A stretch of 64,000 nucleotides of DNA from contig CAJTFL010000003.1 in assembly GCA_910575565.1 (NCBI GenBank), positions 310,001-374,000 on the forward strand. The letters run 5' to 3'. The notes under the pieces are model-generated. The model did no database searches. It saw nothing but the letters and a program-made list of their open reading frames with translations, and was not told the origin of the DNA. Source of the stretch: Lachnospiraceae bacterium (GTDB lineage: Bacteria; Bacillota; Clostridia; Lachnospirales; Lachnospiraceae). Shown one piece after another: positions 52,823 to 61,295 of this stretch (position 1 is the first letter of the stretch; the number at the start of each line of letters is the position of its first letter). Position numbers and translations under genes: made by a program.

Positions 52823-54910
52823 TTATCCTTCTTCAAGAGGAACATTTAACGTTTCAAGACCGGGAAGCACAAACCTTCCGTCCCGGATGATTTCCTTCCT
52901 CTCTCCTTCCTTTAAGCAGGCCGCAATGGATTCCAGCTCATCATACGGAATCGTAATATCCGTATGGCAGCTAAAATAAGCGGCGGAAACATTCTCACGG
53001 CGCAGGGCGGATACCTCGTTTTCCCTTGCCACCATCTCTTTCCCGTCAGGATTATACATGGGGAAGTCCTCCGCCCAGCTATAACAGGTATCGCCTACGG
53101 CAAAATGAGGCCCCATCTTCTCCACGATGAGTATGGGCAGGCGATCCACGATCCCGTACTTCCTGCCCATGGCATAGGCCGTGGTATTCGTCCCGATGGC
53201 AAACTCGCCTATGGGAAGGCTTTCATGGTTTTTCATAATCACCTGGCGCACCAGCTTCCGGCTCTGCCCCTTATCTTCCATATTGTCGCAGGAATAATCC
53301 TTCACCATGCCGTTTTCAAACCACAGCTTTAAATTTTTAAATTGAAAATCGCCGATATAAACGCTTTTTACATTCAAAAGCCCGTCCGTCCCCATAAGCT
53401 TAGGGGAGGTAAATACTTCCCCTAAGGGGATGTTCACATCCGCCACGCAGTTTTCAAAATTCGTCTCCGTCTCCGGATTGCTTAAAGGATGAAGCTTTAC
53501 CCGCAGATCCGTCACATTCCCGTCCTTACCCTTTATCTCCACGTAATCGGCTTGATCCAGCACGTCAATCAGCTTTTGCTGCAGATCCTTATAAACCTCA
53601 TAGTCCAGCGTGTTGATTCGGATAATCTCCTTGAAGATTTCCCCGTAAGGCTCCCCGATTTCCGGCCTGGGAAAGGCGATTATGGTAAAGCTGGTTTCCT
53701 CCTCCGGCACATACCGGTTCATCAGCTGGGTAAATTCATTGTTGTAGCTTCTGACCACATTTTCCTGATAGCCGGACAAGGCAAAGCATTCCTCCTTATT
53801 CACCGGGGAAAAACCTGCCTCCCCAAAGGTTTCCACCACCGCCGGGCCCGCATACCAGGAGGCCTCCTCCTTAAATTCCTCCAGGGCCGCCTTAATCACT
53901 GACAGCTTCCGCTCCTTTACGGTATTGCCCATAAAAATGGCGCTGTCATACCGATGGTCATAATCGTACTGCTTGTTGGGGGATGAGCTAAACCACCCTG
54001 CCTTCCGGTTAGGATCCCGGTTCACCACCGAAACCGGCGTCCGGCAAAACAGGGGCGTTAACCCAATCCGCTCAAACCCTTCCACCGCCCGGCGGATCAT
54101 CGGCTCTAGGCCCAGCTCATAGCGGATTAATACCGTCTTCTTTTTCGACAAATCCCGCCCCATCACCTCAAAGCCCTTGCGGAACCCTTCCACATACGTA
54201 TCCGCCATGGAGCGCAGGGTTTCCTCCGGCAGGGAATTTAAAAACCCGGCCATGGAAAGCTCCGAGGGGGAAATATATTCCCCAAAACGGTACAGATAGC
54301 GGAGATCCGAAAGATCCTCTTCCATGATAATATCCTTTGCAAAGCTCCATTGGGGACTTAGCCGTTCCCAAATCCAATGCCTGACCGTCTGATCCGTATA
54401 ATCACTGATATACCAATAAAGCACATCCTTGACTTCCTGCATCTTAGGAAGGGACTTTCCGTCTTTTCCCTCAAAAAGGTTATAAATCTCGATTAACGCC
54501 TCATTGGCCGCCGTAATCTGGGGAAGCCTTCCTTCAAAGGCGCAGGAAATCCCGCAGCGAAGCTCAGTATATAAAAAAGAAAGCAAAGGGCCGAATTCTC
54601 TTCCCAGCTTCCTTGCCGCAAACGCCGGATTCCCATAGCTTTCTTCATAATGCCCCGGCAAAATATCCCCATACAGCTCCTGGTTAAGAGCCTGCAGCTC
54701 CCCTAAGGAAGCCTGGCCAAACCATCCTTTTTGCAGCTTGTCCGCCAAGCCGCAGATCTGGCCTGCAAACCTGGCCACCTGAATAAAATAATCACGGTAA
54801 GGCTGGGGAACCGTAGCTTCCCCCGGGATCTGGGCTATCCGCCCTGCGGAAAGTTCATATCGCTCCCTTACCCTCTCGTTGTCATCCTTCCAAAACTCCC
54901 AAACATCCAT
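52823..54910 (-). CDS. M29 family metalloaminopeptidase-like protein
   Basis: 695 residues, longer than the ~410 of classical AmpS/PepS. The C-terminal ~350 residues match the M29 fold: ADVNIPLGEVFTSPKL (first metal Glu), IGEFAIGTNTTAYAMGRKYG (second Glu region), LIVEKMGPHFAVGDTCYS with His, and SCHTDITIPYDELESIAACLKEG (His and Asp). The N-terminal ~330 residues are helical (VWEFWKDDNERVRERYELSAG) and extra. Cytosolic; removes N-terminal residues from peptides. Precedes purE by 29 bp. Confidence 0.85.
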   Translation of the reverse strand: MDVWEFWKDDNERVRERYELSAGRIAQIPGEATVPQPYRDYFIQVARFAGQICGLADKLQKGWFGQASLGELQALNQELYGDILPGHYEESYGNPAFAARKLGREFGPLLSFLYTELRCGISCAFEGRLPQITAANEALIEIYNLFEGKDGKSLPKMQEVKDVLYWYISDYTDQTVRHWIWERLSPQWSFAKDIIMEEDLSDLRYLYRFGEYISPSELSMAGFLNSLPEETLRSMADTYVEGFRKGFEVMGRDLSKKKTVLIRYELGLEPMIRRAVEGFERIGLTPLFCRTPVSVVNRDPNRKAGWFSSSPNKQYDYDHRYDSAIFMGNTVKERKLSVIKAALEEFKEEASWYAGPAVVETFGEAGFSPVNKEECFALSGYQENVVRSYNNEFTQLMNRYVPEEETSFTIIAFPRPEIGEPYGEIFKEIIRINTLDYEVYKDLQQKLIDVLDQADYVEIKGKDGNVTDLRVKLHPLSNPETETNFENCVADVNIPLGEVFTSPKLMGTDGLLNVKSVYIGDFQFKNLKLWFENGMVKDYSCDNMEDKGQSRKLVRQVIMKNHESLPIGEFAIGTNTTAYAMGRKYGIVDRLPILIVEKMGPHFAVGDTCYSWAEDFPMYNPDGKEMVARENEVSALRRENVSAAYFSCHTDITIPYDELESIAACLKEGERKEIIRDGRFVLPGLETLNVPLEEG

Positions 54911-54962
54911 CGTCTCATCCCTTCCTCTACCGCATCTGCCTGCACGCTAAAGCCGCTCTGCT

Positions 54963-55298
54963 TTACCCCATGCGCAGCCCTACAATCAACATAATCACCC
55001 AGACTAAAATCATTAAGCCATCCAGGATCACGGACAATTTTGCCAGGATATAATTTTTCTCTTTTTCCCACATTGCCCGGATCCCATAGATCAACCCACA
55101 CAAGGCAAACAGAAAGCTGGAAAATGCCATGGCGCTTACATTCAACGGCACATTCCCCCGGGATTTTACCGCCAGGCCAATAACGGAACCGAATAAAACC
55201 AACCCCACAGCGGTAATCCCCGCCGCATAAAATCCGCCTTTCGCCAAGGGCTTGCGGATGTAGTTTACATATTTACTTCGCTTTTTTTCTTCTGCCAT
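54963..55298 (-). CDS. Small three-helix membrane protein (DUF6142-like)
   Basis: 111 residues: Lys/Arg-rich start (EEKKRSKYVNYIRKPLAKGG), then helices at ~24-46, ~58-78 and ~87-108. Resembles DUF6142 proteins by layout. GGAGG lies 4 nt before the ATG, inside the 3' end of the vanZ-like gene, so the two are coupled. No function assigned. Confidence 0.65.
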   Translation of the reverse strand: MAEEKKRSKYVNYIRKPLAKGGFYAAGITAVGLVLFGSVIGLAVKSRGNVPLNVSAMAFSSFLFALCGLIYGIRAMWEKEKNYILAKLSVILDGLMILVWVIMLIVGLRMG

Positions 55299-55758
55299 GA
55301 CACCTCCTCCAAATACGCATCTGCTGCACAGCCGTATACATCATGTAGCCAATGGCCGCCCCTGCCGTATTTAAAATCATGTCGTCCACGTCAAAGCTTC
55401 CTACCTTTGACACCAGCTGGACGGATTCCACAAAAAGGCTGAACAGGAAACCGGTAATCACCGTATTCATCCACCTTCTGCTCCTTAAGCTGACTACCGG
55501 AAGGAAAAAGCCCGCGGGGACAAAGGCTGCCACATTTCCGGCAATGTTTAAGGCAACCGCCCGCATCCCCAGCTTTTCCCGGTAAGTCCAAAACCGCATA
55601 ATTTCTTTAAAGGGAATCAGGTTGTAGGAATACCCAGACCTGGAATTATCCGTCCTTCCAAAGGACTCCGCAAAAAACAGAAAATACACCAGCAGAGCCA
55701 GGTACAGGATAAACAGCACCCAGCCCATTTTCTGGTGTTTCGTCGTCTTTCGTATCAT
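55273..55758 (-). CDS. VanZ family membrane protein
   Basis: 161 residues from ATG 55758 (AGGG 5 nt upstream; a TTG at 55776 is possible). Four membrane helices with VanZ-like motifs: YSYNLIPFKEIMRFW, LNIAGNVAAFVPAGFFLPVV (N-x3-F-x-P-x-G), FLFSLFVESVQLVS (E-x-x-Q) and VDDMILNTAGAAIGYM (D-x3-N-x-x-G). VanZ-like proteins give low-level teicoplanin tolerance in enterococci; the role in commensals is unclear. Overlaps its downstream neighbour and is 7 nt from the upstream small gene. Confidence 0.92.
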   Translation of the reverse strand: MIRKTTKHQKMGWVLFILYLALLVYFLFFAESFGRTDNSRSGYSYNLIPFKEIMRFWTYREKLGMRAVALNIAGNVAAFVPAGFFLPVVSLRSRRWMNTVITGFLFSLFVESVQLVSKVGSFDVDDMILNTAGAAIGYMMYTAVQQMRIWRRCHGRRKKAK

Positions 55759-55765
55759 TTTTTCC

Positions 55766-55921
55766 CTAAAATTCAATTTCTGACTTCCTCTTTAACAAAA
55801 TCGCCCCAATCACAATGGACACTATCCCTGCCGCAAGCCCTGTGGCGGCAATCACAATTCCGGCGGCAATGCTCCCAGCCCCTGCATTACGCATCGTTTT
55901 ATAAATCCGTTCCTGGTTCAT
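55766..55921 (-). CDS. Small single-helix-pair membrane protein (51 aa)
   Basis: From ATG 55921 (AGAGAGGTAG upstream). MNQERIYKTMRNAGAGSIAAG then a long hydrophobic span (IVIAATGLAAGIVSIVIGAILL) and a basic end (KRKSEIEF). I recall similar 50-residue proteins upstream of vanZ-like genes in Lachnospiraceae. First gene of the three-gene membrane-protein unit; a 14-bp-arm hairpin lies just before it. Function unknown. Confidence 0.65.
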   Translation of the reverse strand: MNQERIYKTMRNAGAGSIAAGIVIAATGLAAGIVSIVIGAILLKRKSEIEF

Positions 55922-55954
55922 CAATCCATCTACCTCTCTGCATTGAAATCTTAT

Positions 55955-55992
55955 GGGAAACATCATAAATTCCTTATATTATGATGTTTCCC
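55955..55992. repeat. Perfect 14-bp inverted repeat downstream of pyrE
   Basis: GGGAAACATCATAA and TTATGATGTTTCCC with a 10-nt loop. No clear T-run. Lies 34 bp upstream of the small membrane gene, so an operator is as likely as a terminator. Confidence 0.7.
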
Positions 55993-56056
55993 GCGCCGAT
56001 TTTTGCTGCGTATAAACGCAGGATCTTCCTTGGAAAAATCGTGCGCATCCTCTTGC

Positions 56057-56101
56057 GGAAGCATAGCAAACGGCAAATTTATTGGCGTTTGCTATGCTTC
56101 C
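56057..56101 (-). terminator. Perfect 16-bp inverted repeat at the end of pyrE
   Basis: GGAAGCATAGCAAACG and CGTTTGCTATGCTTCC with a 13-nt loop, overlapping the last pyrE codons. Marks the end of pyrFKDE; lacks a strong T-run, so mRNA 3'-end protection or a cruciform site are alternatives. Confidence 0.5.
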
Positions 56102-56772
56102 TTCGCACCATACTGACTATAATACGCATCAAGGGCTTTTTTTATGTCATCATTAATCACAATCTGCCCCTGGCACTCCCGGTTATACAAATACTCCGTC
56201 ACTTCCTCCATGGTAACGATCGCCGCTGCCGGGAATCCGTACAGACCCTGGATTTCCTTTAAGGCGCTCTCCTTGCCTTTCCCCCGCTCCATGCGGTTTA
56301 GGGAAACAATCAGACCCTTGATCTCCACATCAGCCTGAGCCTTAAGGATAGGGAAGGTTTCCTCGATGGACTTCCCGGAAGTGGTAACATCCTCAATCAC
56401 CATGACCCGGTCGCCGTCCTTTAGCTTGCTTCCAAGGAGAATCCCGGCATCACCGTGATCCTTTACCTCCTTGCGGTTAGAACAGTAGCGCACATCCTTC
56501 CCGTACAGCTGGCTGATGGCCATGGATGCGGCCACGGCCAGGGGAATCCCCTTATATGCAGGCCCGAACAGCACATCAAAATCCAAGCCGAAATGGTCAT
56601 GGATTGCCTTTGCATAATACTCTCCTAAACGCCTTAGCTGGCTGCCTGTCACGTAAGCGCCCGCGTTCATGAAAAAGGGGGATTTCCGCCCGCTCTTTAA
56701 CGTAAAGTCCCCAAATTTCAGTACCTGGCTTTCCACCATAAACTCAATAAATTCCTGTTTATACTGTTCCAT
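56092..56772 (-). CDS. pyrE: Orotate phosphoribosyltransferase
   Basis: 226 residues from ATG 56772 (AAGGAG 10 nt upstream; TTG 56775 possible). Converts orotate and PRPP to OMP. QYKQEFIEFMVESQVLKFGDFTLKSGRKSPFFMNAG, FGPAYKGIPLAVAASMAI, and the PRPP motif VMVIEDVTTSGKSIEET are intact. Last gene of pyrF-pyrK-pyrD-pyrE, 17 nt after pyrD. Its 3' end overlaps a long perfect hairpin. Confidence 0.97.
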   Translation of the reverse strand: MEQYKQEFIEFMVESQVLKFGDFTLKSGRKSPFFMNAGAYVTGSQLRRLGEYYAKAIHDHFGLDFDVLFGPAYKGIPLAVAASMAISQLYGKDVRYCSNRKEVKDHGDAGILLGSKLKDGDRVMVIEDVTTSGKSIEETFPILKAQADVEIKGLIVSLNRMERGKGKESALKEIQGLYGFPAAAIVTMEEVTEYLYNRECQGQIVINDDIKKALDAYYSQYGAKEA

Positions 56773-56788
56773 CAATACACGTCTCCTT

Positions 56789-57691
56789 CTATTTCACCGC
56801 GCCAATCAGCGAGCGGATATGGTCTATCTTATGGTCTCTCATATAGGTTTCTATCCCGTTAACCACATCCAAAGTGGCATACGGGTTGCGGAAATTCGCC
56901 GTGCCCACGGCCACCGCGGCAGCGCCGGCTAAGATAAACTCCAGGGCATCCTCACCGGTACGGATCCCCCCCATGCCGATGATGGGAATGCTCACCGCAT
57001 TGGCCGCCTCGTATACCATCCGCACCGCCACAGGCTTGATGGCAGGTCCGGATAAGCCTCCCGTCTTATTGGCCAGGGCAAAGGTTCTTTTGTTTACGTC
57101 AATCTTCATTCCTGTTAAGGTATTAATCAGGGAAATCACATCCGCGCCCCCCGCCTCCGCCGCCTTAGCCATCACGGTAATATCCGTCACATTGGGGCTT
57201 AATTTCATAATCACCGGCTGCCTGGCATGGGCCTTGCAGGCCTTTGTGATCCGCTCCACCGCCTTAGGATCCTGGCCGAAGGCAATGCCCCCCTCTTTTA
57301 CATTAGGGCAGGAAATATTGATCTCCAGCATATCCACCGGCTCATCTGCCAGGCGTTCCACCACCTGGAGGTAATCCTCCTCCGTCTTCCCACATACATT
57401 TACCACGATCTTCGTATCATACTGCTTTAAAAACGGGATATCCCTCCGGGCAAGCACATCGACCCCTGGATTTTGCAGGCCGATGGCATTAAGCATCCCG
57501 CCGCAGGTTTCCGCGATCCTGGGGGTAGGATTCCCCGGCCAGGGAACGCTCGCCACCCCTTTCGTCACCACCGCGCCTAAGCGGTTTAAGTCCACAAACT
57601 CGGCGTACTCCATGCCGGAACCAAAGGTCCCGGAAGCTTCCATCACCGGATTTTTAAGCTCCACACCGGCCAGGTTTACACGCATATCCAT
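56789..57691 (-). CDS. pyrD: Dihydroorotate dehydrogenase, class 1B catalytic subunit
   Basis: 300 residues from ATG 57691 (GTG 57694 is an alternative; GGAGG is 7-10 nt upstream). Oxidises dihydroorotate using FMN and passes electrons to PyrK. MRVNLAGVELKNPVMEASGTFGSG, NAIGLQNPGVDVLA, MLEINISCPNVKEGG (catalytic Cys of class 1), SLINTLTGMKIDV and PIIGMGGIRTGEDALEFILAGA. Start overlaps the pyrK stop. Class 1B needs PyrK, which is adjacent. Confidence 0.97.
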   Translation of the reverse strand: MDMRVNLAGVELKNPVMEASGTFGSGMEYAEFVDLNRLGAVVTKGVASVPWPGNPTPRIAETCGGMLNAIGLQNPGVDVLARRDIPFLKQYDTKIVVNVCGKTEEDYLQVVERLADEPVDMLEINISCPNVKEGGIAFGQDPKAVERITKACKAHARQPVIMKLSPNVTDITVMAKAAEAGGADVISLINTLTGMKIDVNKRTFALANKTGGLSGPAIKPVAVRMVYEAANAVSIPIIGMGGIRTGEDALEFILAGAAAVAVGTANFRNPYATLDVVNGIETYMRDHKIDHIRSLIGAVK

Positions 57692-58467
57692 CACAGCTTT
57701 ACCTCCTCTGCCCGGAACACAGGGCCGTCTTTGCAGACCCGCTTATTGCAGACGTGGGAATGGCTGTCCGTCTCGGCGGACTGGCAGACGCAGGCTAAAC
57801 AGGCTCCAATGCCGCAGGCCATCCGCTCTTCTAAGGAAATAAAGCACTCCATCCCTTTTTCCTCTGCATACTGCTTTAACGCCTTAAGCATAAGCGTGGG
57901 GCCGCAGGCAAAAATCACGTCCCCTTTAAGTCCCTCCGCCCTGATGGCGTCCAGCACATTTCCCTTAACGCCCACGCTTCCGTCCTCCGTGGCTACCGCT
58001 ACCGGGCATAACCGCCGAAAATCTTCCACTAAAAACATATGGCTGTCCCTATAGCCTAAGATGGCGGTCTTTTCCCCCTTAAACTGCCTGGCTGCCTCCA
58101 GCATAGGCGGGATGCCGATGCCTCCGCCAATGAAAAACGCCCTCTTCCCTTCCGCCTCTTTTAAGGGGAAACCATTGCCCAAAGGGCCTAAAACCTCCAC
58201 CGGATCACCGGCCTGATACCGTGAAAATTCCCTGGTTCCTTCCCCGGCCACCCGGTACACGATGCGCAGCCTGCCTTCTTTCTGATCAATCTCGCACAGG
58301 CTGATGGGCCTTGGCAAAAGCTTCGCCCCATCCCGGCTGTACAGATCGATAAACTGCCCCGGCACGGCCTGGATGCCGATCCTTTCCGTCTGTATCCACA
58401 TACTGTAAATCCCGTCGGCCAGCATCTTTTGGCTGCACACCGACGCTATTTCTTTTCCTTTTGCCAT
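57691..58467 (-). CDS. pyrK: Dihydroorotate dehydrogenase electron-transfer subunit
   Basis: 258 residues. FAD-binding LPRPISLCEI, GPLGNGFPL, NAD(P)-binding FFIGGGIGIPPMLEAARQF, FACGPTLMLKAL, and a C-terminal [2Fe-2S] cluster: ACGIGACLACVC with a later HVCNKRVCKDGPVF. Carries electrons from PyrD to NAD+. Sits between pyrF and pyrD, overlapping the pyrD start. Confidence 0.97.
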   Translation of the reverse strand: MAKGKEIASVCSQKMLADGIYSMWIQTERIGIQAVPGQFIDLYSRDGAKLLPRPISLCEIDQKEGRLRIVYRVAGEGTREFSRYQAGDPVEVLGPLGNGFPLKEAEGKRAFFIGGGIGIPPMLEAARQFKGEKTAILGYRDSHMFLVEDFRRLCPVAVATEDGSVGVKGNVLDAIRAEGLKGDVIFACGPTLMLKALKQYAEEKGMECFISLEERMACGIGACLACVCQSAETDSHSHVCNKRVCKDGPVFRAEEVKL

Positions 58468-58518
58468 TTGCCCTCCGTCTTCTATACCAATGCATTCCCG
58501 GCTGTGCGGCCATACCGG

Positions 58519-59436
58519 CTACAGCACCCGGTTAATATCCGCCGCCATATCCATTACCGCCTGCCTGGAAGCCTCCCCAAAATGCTCAGGGCCAAACTTT
58601 GCATAAGCCTCCTTTTTATATGCCGCGATAATTCCCCTGGAGGAATTTACGATAGCCCCGAAGCCATCAGGATTAAAGCAGCATTTCAAGTCCTCCGCCG
58701 TGCCTCCCTGGGCGCCATAGCCTGGAACCAGGAAGTATATATGGGGCATTCTCTTCCTTAATATGCGGCTCATCTCCGGGTAGGTGGCTCCCACCACCGC
58801 GCCCACATTGCTGTAATCTCCCTCCATGGTGCTTTCGCCCCACTCAACTACCTTATCCGCCACCAGCTCATAAAGGGGCTTACCGTCAATCAGCTTGTCC
58901 TGGAATTCCCCGCTGGATGGGTTAGAGGTTTTCACCAGGACGAAAATCCCTTTATCCTCCGCCTTGCACACATCCACAAAAGGCTTAACCCCGTCAGTCC
59001 CTAAGTATGGGTTTACCGTTAAGAAATCCGTGCCAAAGCCGGCATAGGACTTTCCGCCCACCACAACCTTCCCCAGATGGCCTGCGGCATAAGCGGCCGA
59101 GGTGGAGCCGATATCCCCCCGTTTGGCGTCTCCGATAACCACCAGGCCCTTTTCATGGCAGTAATCCACCGTTTTCTGGTATGCCTTAAGGCCCTCTATG
59201 CCAAACTGCTCATACATGGCTATCTGTGGCTTAACCGCTGGGATAAGGTCATAGGTACAGTCCACAATCTCCCGGTTAAACTGCCAGACTGCCTCTGCCG
59301 CACCTTCTAAAGTTTCCCCAAACGCCTCGAAGGATTTTGCTAAAATATGCTCCGGAACATAGCTTAACATGGGATCCAAGCCTATGCACACCGGCGCTTT
59401 CGTCTTCTCGATTTTATCCATCAACTGCTTTATCAT
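58519..59436 (-). CDS. pyrF: Orotidine-5'-phosphate decarboxylase
   Basis: 305 residues from ATG 59436 (GGAGGAG 6 nt upstream), the longer type of PyrF found in Clostridia and actinobacteria. IEKTKAPVCIGLDPMLSYVP, LVVIGDAKRGDIGSTSAAYAAGHLG (catalytic Asp-Lys-Asp), DFLTVNPYLGTDGVKPF, PHIYFLVPGYGAQGG and NSSRGIIAAYK. Last step of UMP synthesis. First gene of pyrF-pyrK-pyrD-pyrE with a promoter 140 bp upstream. Confidence 0.97.
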   Translation of the reverse strand: MIKQLMDKIEKTKAPVCIGLDPMLSYVPEHILAKSFEAFGETLEGAAEAVWQFNREIVDCTYDLIPAVKPQIAMYEQFGIEGLKAYQKTVDYCHEKGLVVIGDAKRGDIGSTSAAYAAGHLGKVVVGGKSYAGFGTDFLTVNPYLGTDGVKPFVDVCKAEDKGIFVLVKTSNPSSGEFQDKLIDGKPLYELVADKVVEWGESTMEGDYSNVGAVVGATYPEMSRILRKRMPHIYFLVPGYGAQGGTAEDLKCCFNPDGFGAIVNSSRGIIAAYKKEAYAKFGPEHFGEASRQAVMDMAADINRVL

Positions 59437-59571
59437 CCTATATCTCCTCCAAAACACAATAAACACGCAAAATCTGCTTAAACACTATTTTCCTTCAGGC
59501 ACAGGCACATCTTTCCCAATATGCGCCGAAGCAAAACCGTATTTAAAACGGATTATATTAGGTTCTAAGCT

Positions 59572-59600
59572 ATCTTATCATAATCCCGGATAGCTGTAAA
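59572..59600 (-). promoter_or_regulatory. Candidate promoter of pyrFKDE
   Basis: Minus strand TTTACA (59600-59595), 17 bp, TAAGAT (59577-59572). Leaves a ~130-nt leader with a small CCGTTTTAAATACGG hairpin; no clear PyrR attenuator seen. The remaining part of 59437-59817 holds the HTH gene's upstream sites. Confidence 0.55.
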
Positions 59601-59745
59601 GCGTTACCGTACACGGCAAACCGGGAATCTTTGCGAAAAGCGGCACAGCCTCCTTCGCCCCCTGTCTCTTTTTCATTCCTGATGCAAACCGGCACGATTT
59701 ATAAATATACAATATTTTCCAATTTTTAGATTTTATTCCCATCAT

Positions 59746-59763
59746 TATCCAATTATGGATAAT
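59746..59763. promoter_or_regulatory. Inverted repeat upstream of the HTH gene (operator candidate)
   Basis: TTATCCA, ATTA, TGGATAA; a further TTATGGATAT copy follows at 59771. Both lie 15-40 bp before TATACT (about 59796), where a repressor could act. Confidence 0.5.
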
Positions 59764-59817
59764 ATACAAATTATGGATATGGGGGTTTAATGAAACTATA
59801 CTCAAGGAGGGATGGAA

Positions 59818-60057
59818 ATGGTGTCCTATAACCGTTTGTGGGAAACCATGCAGGAAAAAAACATTACGCAATACCGCCTGATTAAAAAATACGGCGTCAG
59901 CGCTGGACAACTTGGTCGCCTGAAAAAGAATATGTATGTTTCTACCCATACCATCGAAATGCTGTGTTCAATCCTGTGCTGCCCGGTAGAAGACGTAATG
60001 GAAGTATATCCCGAACCCGAGCTGTTCGTGATCCCTACGGAGCCTAACCACCCATAA
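59818..60057 (+). CDS. Short XRE-type HTH protein
   Basis: 79 residues from ATG 59818 (AGGAGG 7 nt upstream; ATG 59812 is too close). Single helix-turn-helix: YNRLWETMQEKNITQYRLIKKYGVSAGQLGRLKKNMYVSTHTIEMLCSILCCPVEDVMEVYPEP, of the YozG/Cro-like type, similar in size and plan to the gene at 46.4 kb but clearly diverged. Operator-like repeats upstream suggest autoregulation. Own terminator downstream. Targets unknown. Confidence 0.85.
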   Translation: MVSYNRLWETMQEKNITQYRLIKKYGVSAGQLGRLKKNMYVSTHTIEMLCSILCCPVEDVMEVYPEPELFVIPTEPNHP

Positions 60058-60125
60058 CCTTTATACTTTCCGGCTCCCAGGCGTCTGCCAAATGTATCTG
60101 CCTGGTTTACTGCCCACCAAACAAA

Positions 60126-60170
60126 TGCCGCGCTGAAAAATCACATTTTTCGGCGCGGCAAATATTTTTC
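60126..60170 (+). terminator. Terminator of short HTH gene
   Basis: Stem TGCCGCGCTGAAAAA / TTTTTCGGCGCGGCA with a 5-nt loop, then AAATATTTTTCC. Could also act in reverse. Confidence 0.8.
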
Positions 60171-60175
60171 CAATA

Positions 60176-60270
60176 GTTCAGCCAGTGAAAAGCGCATGAA
60201 GGAAAATCATGCTCGCATGAATTTTCCTTCATCGATTTTCACTGAGGGAGCGCCCGTTTATGAGCAAAAG
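60176..60270 (+). repeat. Hairpin repeat copy 2
   Basis: AGTTCAGC, then outer arms CAGTGAAAAGCG / CGATTTTCACTG, inner arms CATGAAGGAAAATCATGC / GCATGAATTTTCCTTCAT, then AGGGAGCGCCCG and TATGAGCAAAA. Matches the carAB leader copy (18485-18580). Here it follows a terminator, and no gene on the plus strand reads from it for 300 bp. Confidence 0.8.
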
Positions 60271-60389
60271 GTGCTGCGTAAGCAGCGGAAAGCGCCGTAA
60301 GGCGCGATTTCCCCTAAAGGGACGCTGCGCAGTGCGAATGGCACGGGCTGAACGGACGGCAGATTTTTTAATAAAATCTACCGTTCGTT
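60271..60389. other. Cluster of short hairpins downstream of rubrerythrin
   Basis: GCTGCGTAAGCAGC, GCGCCGTAAGGCGC and AGATTTTTTAATAAAATCT (flanked by ACGG / CCGT) follow each other between the hairpin repeat and the rubrerythrin stop. The last could end rubrerythrin transcripts. Together with the hairpin repeat this makes ~210 nt of continuous foldable sequence, possibly a structured RNA. Confidence 0.5.
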
Positions 60390-61004
60390 TTAACTGGGGG
60401 AACACCCTTTTCCCGCGAAAGGAGACAGCTCCAGGCGGATAAAATATCCCTTATCGTGGCTGCACACCGGGCACTTCTCCGGAGCCTTCTCTCCCTCGAA
60501 TACATGGCCGCAGTTTAAGCAGATCCATCCCGTTTTTACATCGGAGATAAACAGCTTGTTTTCCTTCAAAAGCTTGGCAAACATCCCGAAACGGTCTCCG
60601 TGGAATTTCTCAATCTCTGCAATCAGGTAAAAGGAGTTTGCGATCTTCGAGTAGCCTTCCTCCATGGCCTTATCCCCAAAAGATTTGTAAATAGGATCAT
60701 GCTCTTCATACTCATTATGCTGTGCTTTTTCTAAAAGCTGAATAATATCATCGGAAAGATCTACAGGGTAGCCTCCGTCTATGTGAATAGTCTCTCCGGC
60801 CATCTCCTTTAAGTGGTTGTAAAAAACCTCGGCGTGCTCTTTTTCCTGATCCGCCGTATAGCAGAATACCGCCTCAATTACTTGAAGCTTCTGCTCCTTT
60901 GCCTTCTCTGCCGCAAAGGTATACCGGTTCCTGGCCTGGCTCTCCCCGGCAAATGCACGCATTAGATTGTCTTTCGTCTCGCTGGTTTTAAAATCAACTG
61001 CCAT
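60390..61004 (-). CDS. Rubrerythrin
   Basis: 204 residues. Non-haem di-iron peroxide reductase for oxidative stress in anaerobes. Ferritin-like four-helix domain with FAGESQARNRYTFAAEKA (Glu ligand), QEKEHAEVFYNHL (Glu-x-x-His), YSKIANSFYLIAEIEKFHGDRFG (Glu ... Glu-x-x-His); C-terminal rubredoxin centre WICLNCGHVFEG and APEKCPVCSHDKGYF. About ten extra residues (SPFAGKGCSPS) extend the C-terminus. Monocistronic. Confidence 0.95.
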   Translation of the reverse strand: MAVDFKTSETKDNLMRAFAGESQARNRYTFAAEKAKEQKLQVIEAVFCYTADQEKEHAEVFYNHLKEMAGETIHIDGGYPVDLSDDIIQLLEKAQHNEYEEHDPIYKSFGDKAMEEGYSKIANSFYLIAEIEKFHGDRFGMFAKLLKENKLFISDVKTGWICLNCGHVFEGEKAPEKCPVCSHDKGYFIRLELSPFAGKGCSPS

Positions 61005-61149
61005 GGGCTTAATGCTCCTTTCGGATGGTGGATTTTCGGATAAGTGTATCCTCTTTATTGGTATTATGGCGGAAAAATGGGATTTTATTCATGTGAGGTT
61101 GCATTGCTGGGGTGAATTTTAGGTGGTGTTAGGCGGAGGGCTTGTTACT

Positions 61150-61205
61150 TTGTCAGCTTGCTAAGTACCGCCGTTTTATACGGTTTTCTTTGCGTACACC
61201 CATCC
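61150..61205 (-). repeat. Block shared with the 39.9-kb palindromic element
   Basis: GCTAAGTACCGCCGTTTTAT and ACGGTTTTCTTTGCGTACAC match, inverted, the 39896-39945 block (GTGTACACGAAGAAAACCGT...). The 61005-61295 interval is otherwise AT-rich with no gene. Confidence 0.65.
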
Positions 61206-61295
61206 CAAACCACTAGATTTTGGCAAGCTTTTTGTTGAGTTTTTTAGAATTTTTAATGGATTTTTAGGTTGGGTTTTTTTAATTTTTTAAGGAAA

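Noticed and set aside
59578-59949. Minus-strand 123-codon frame opposite the short HTH gene
   Set aside because: Overlaps an HTH gene with a clear AGGAGG and domain; no domain or site of its own.
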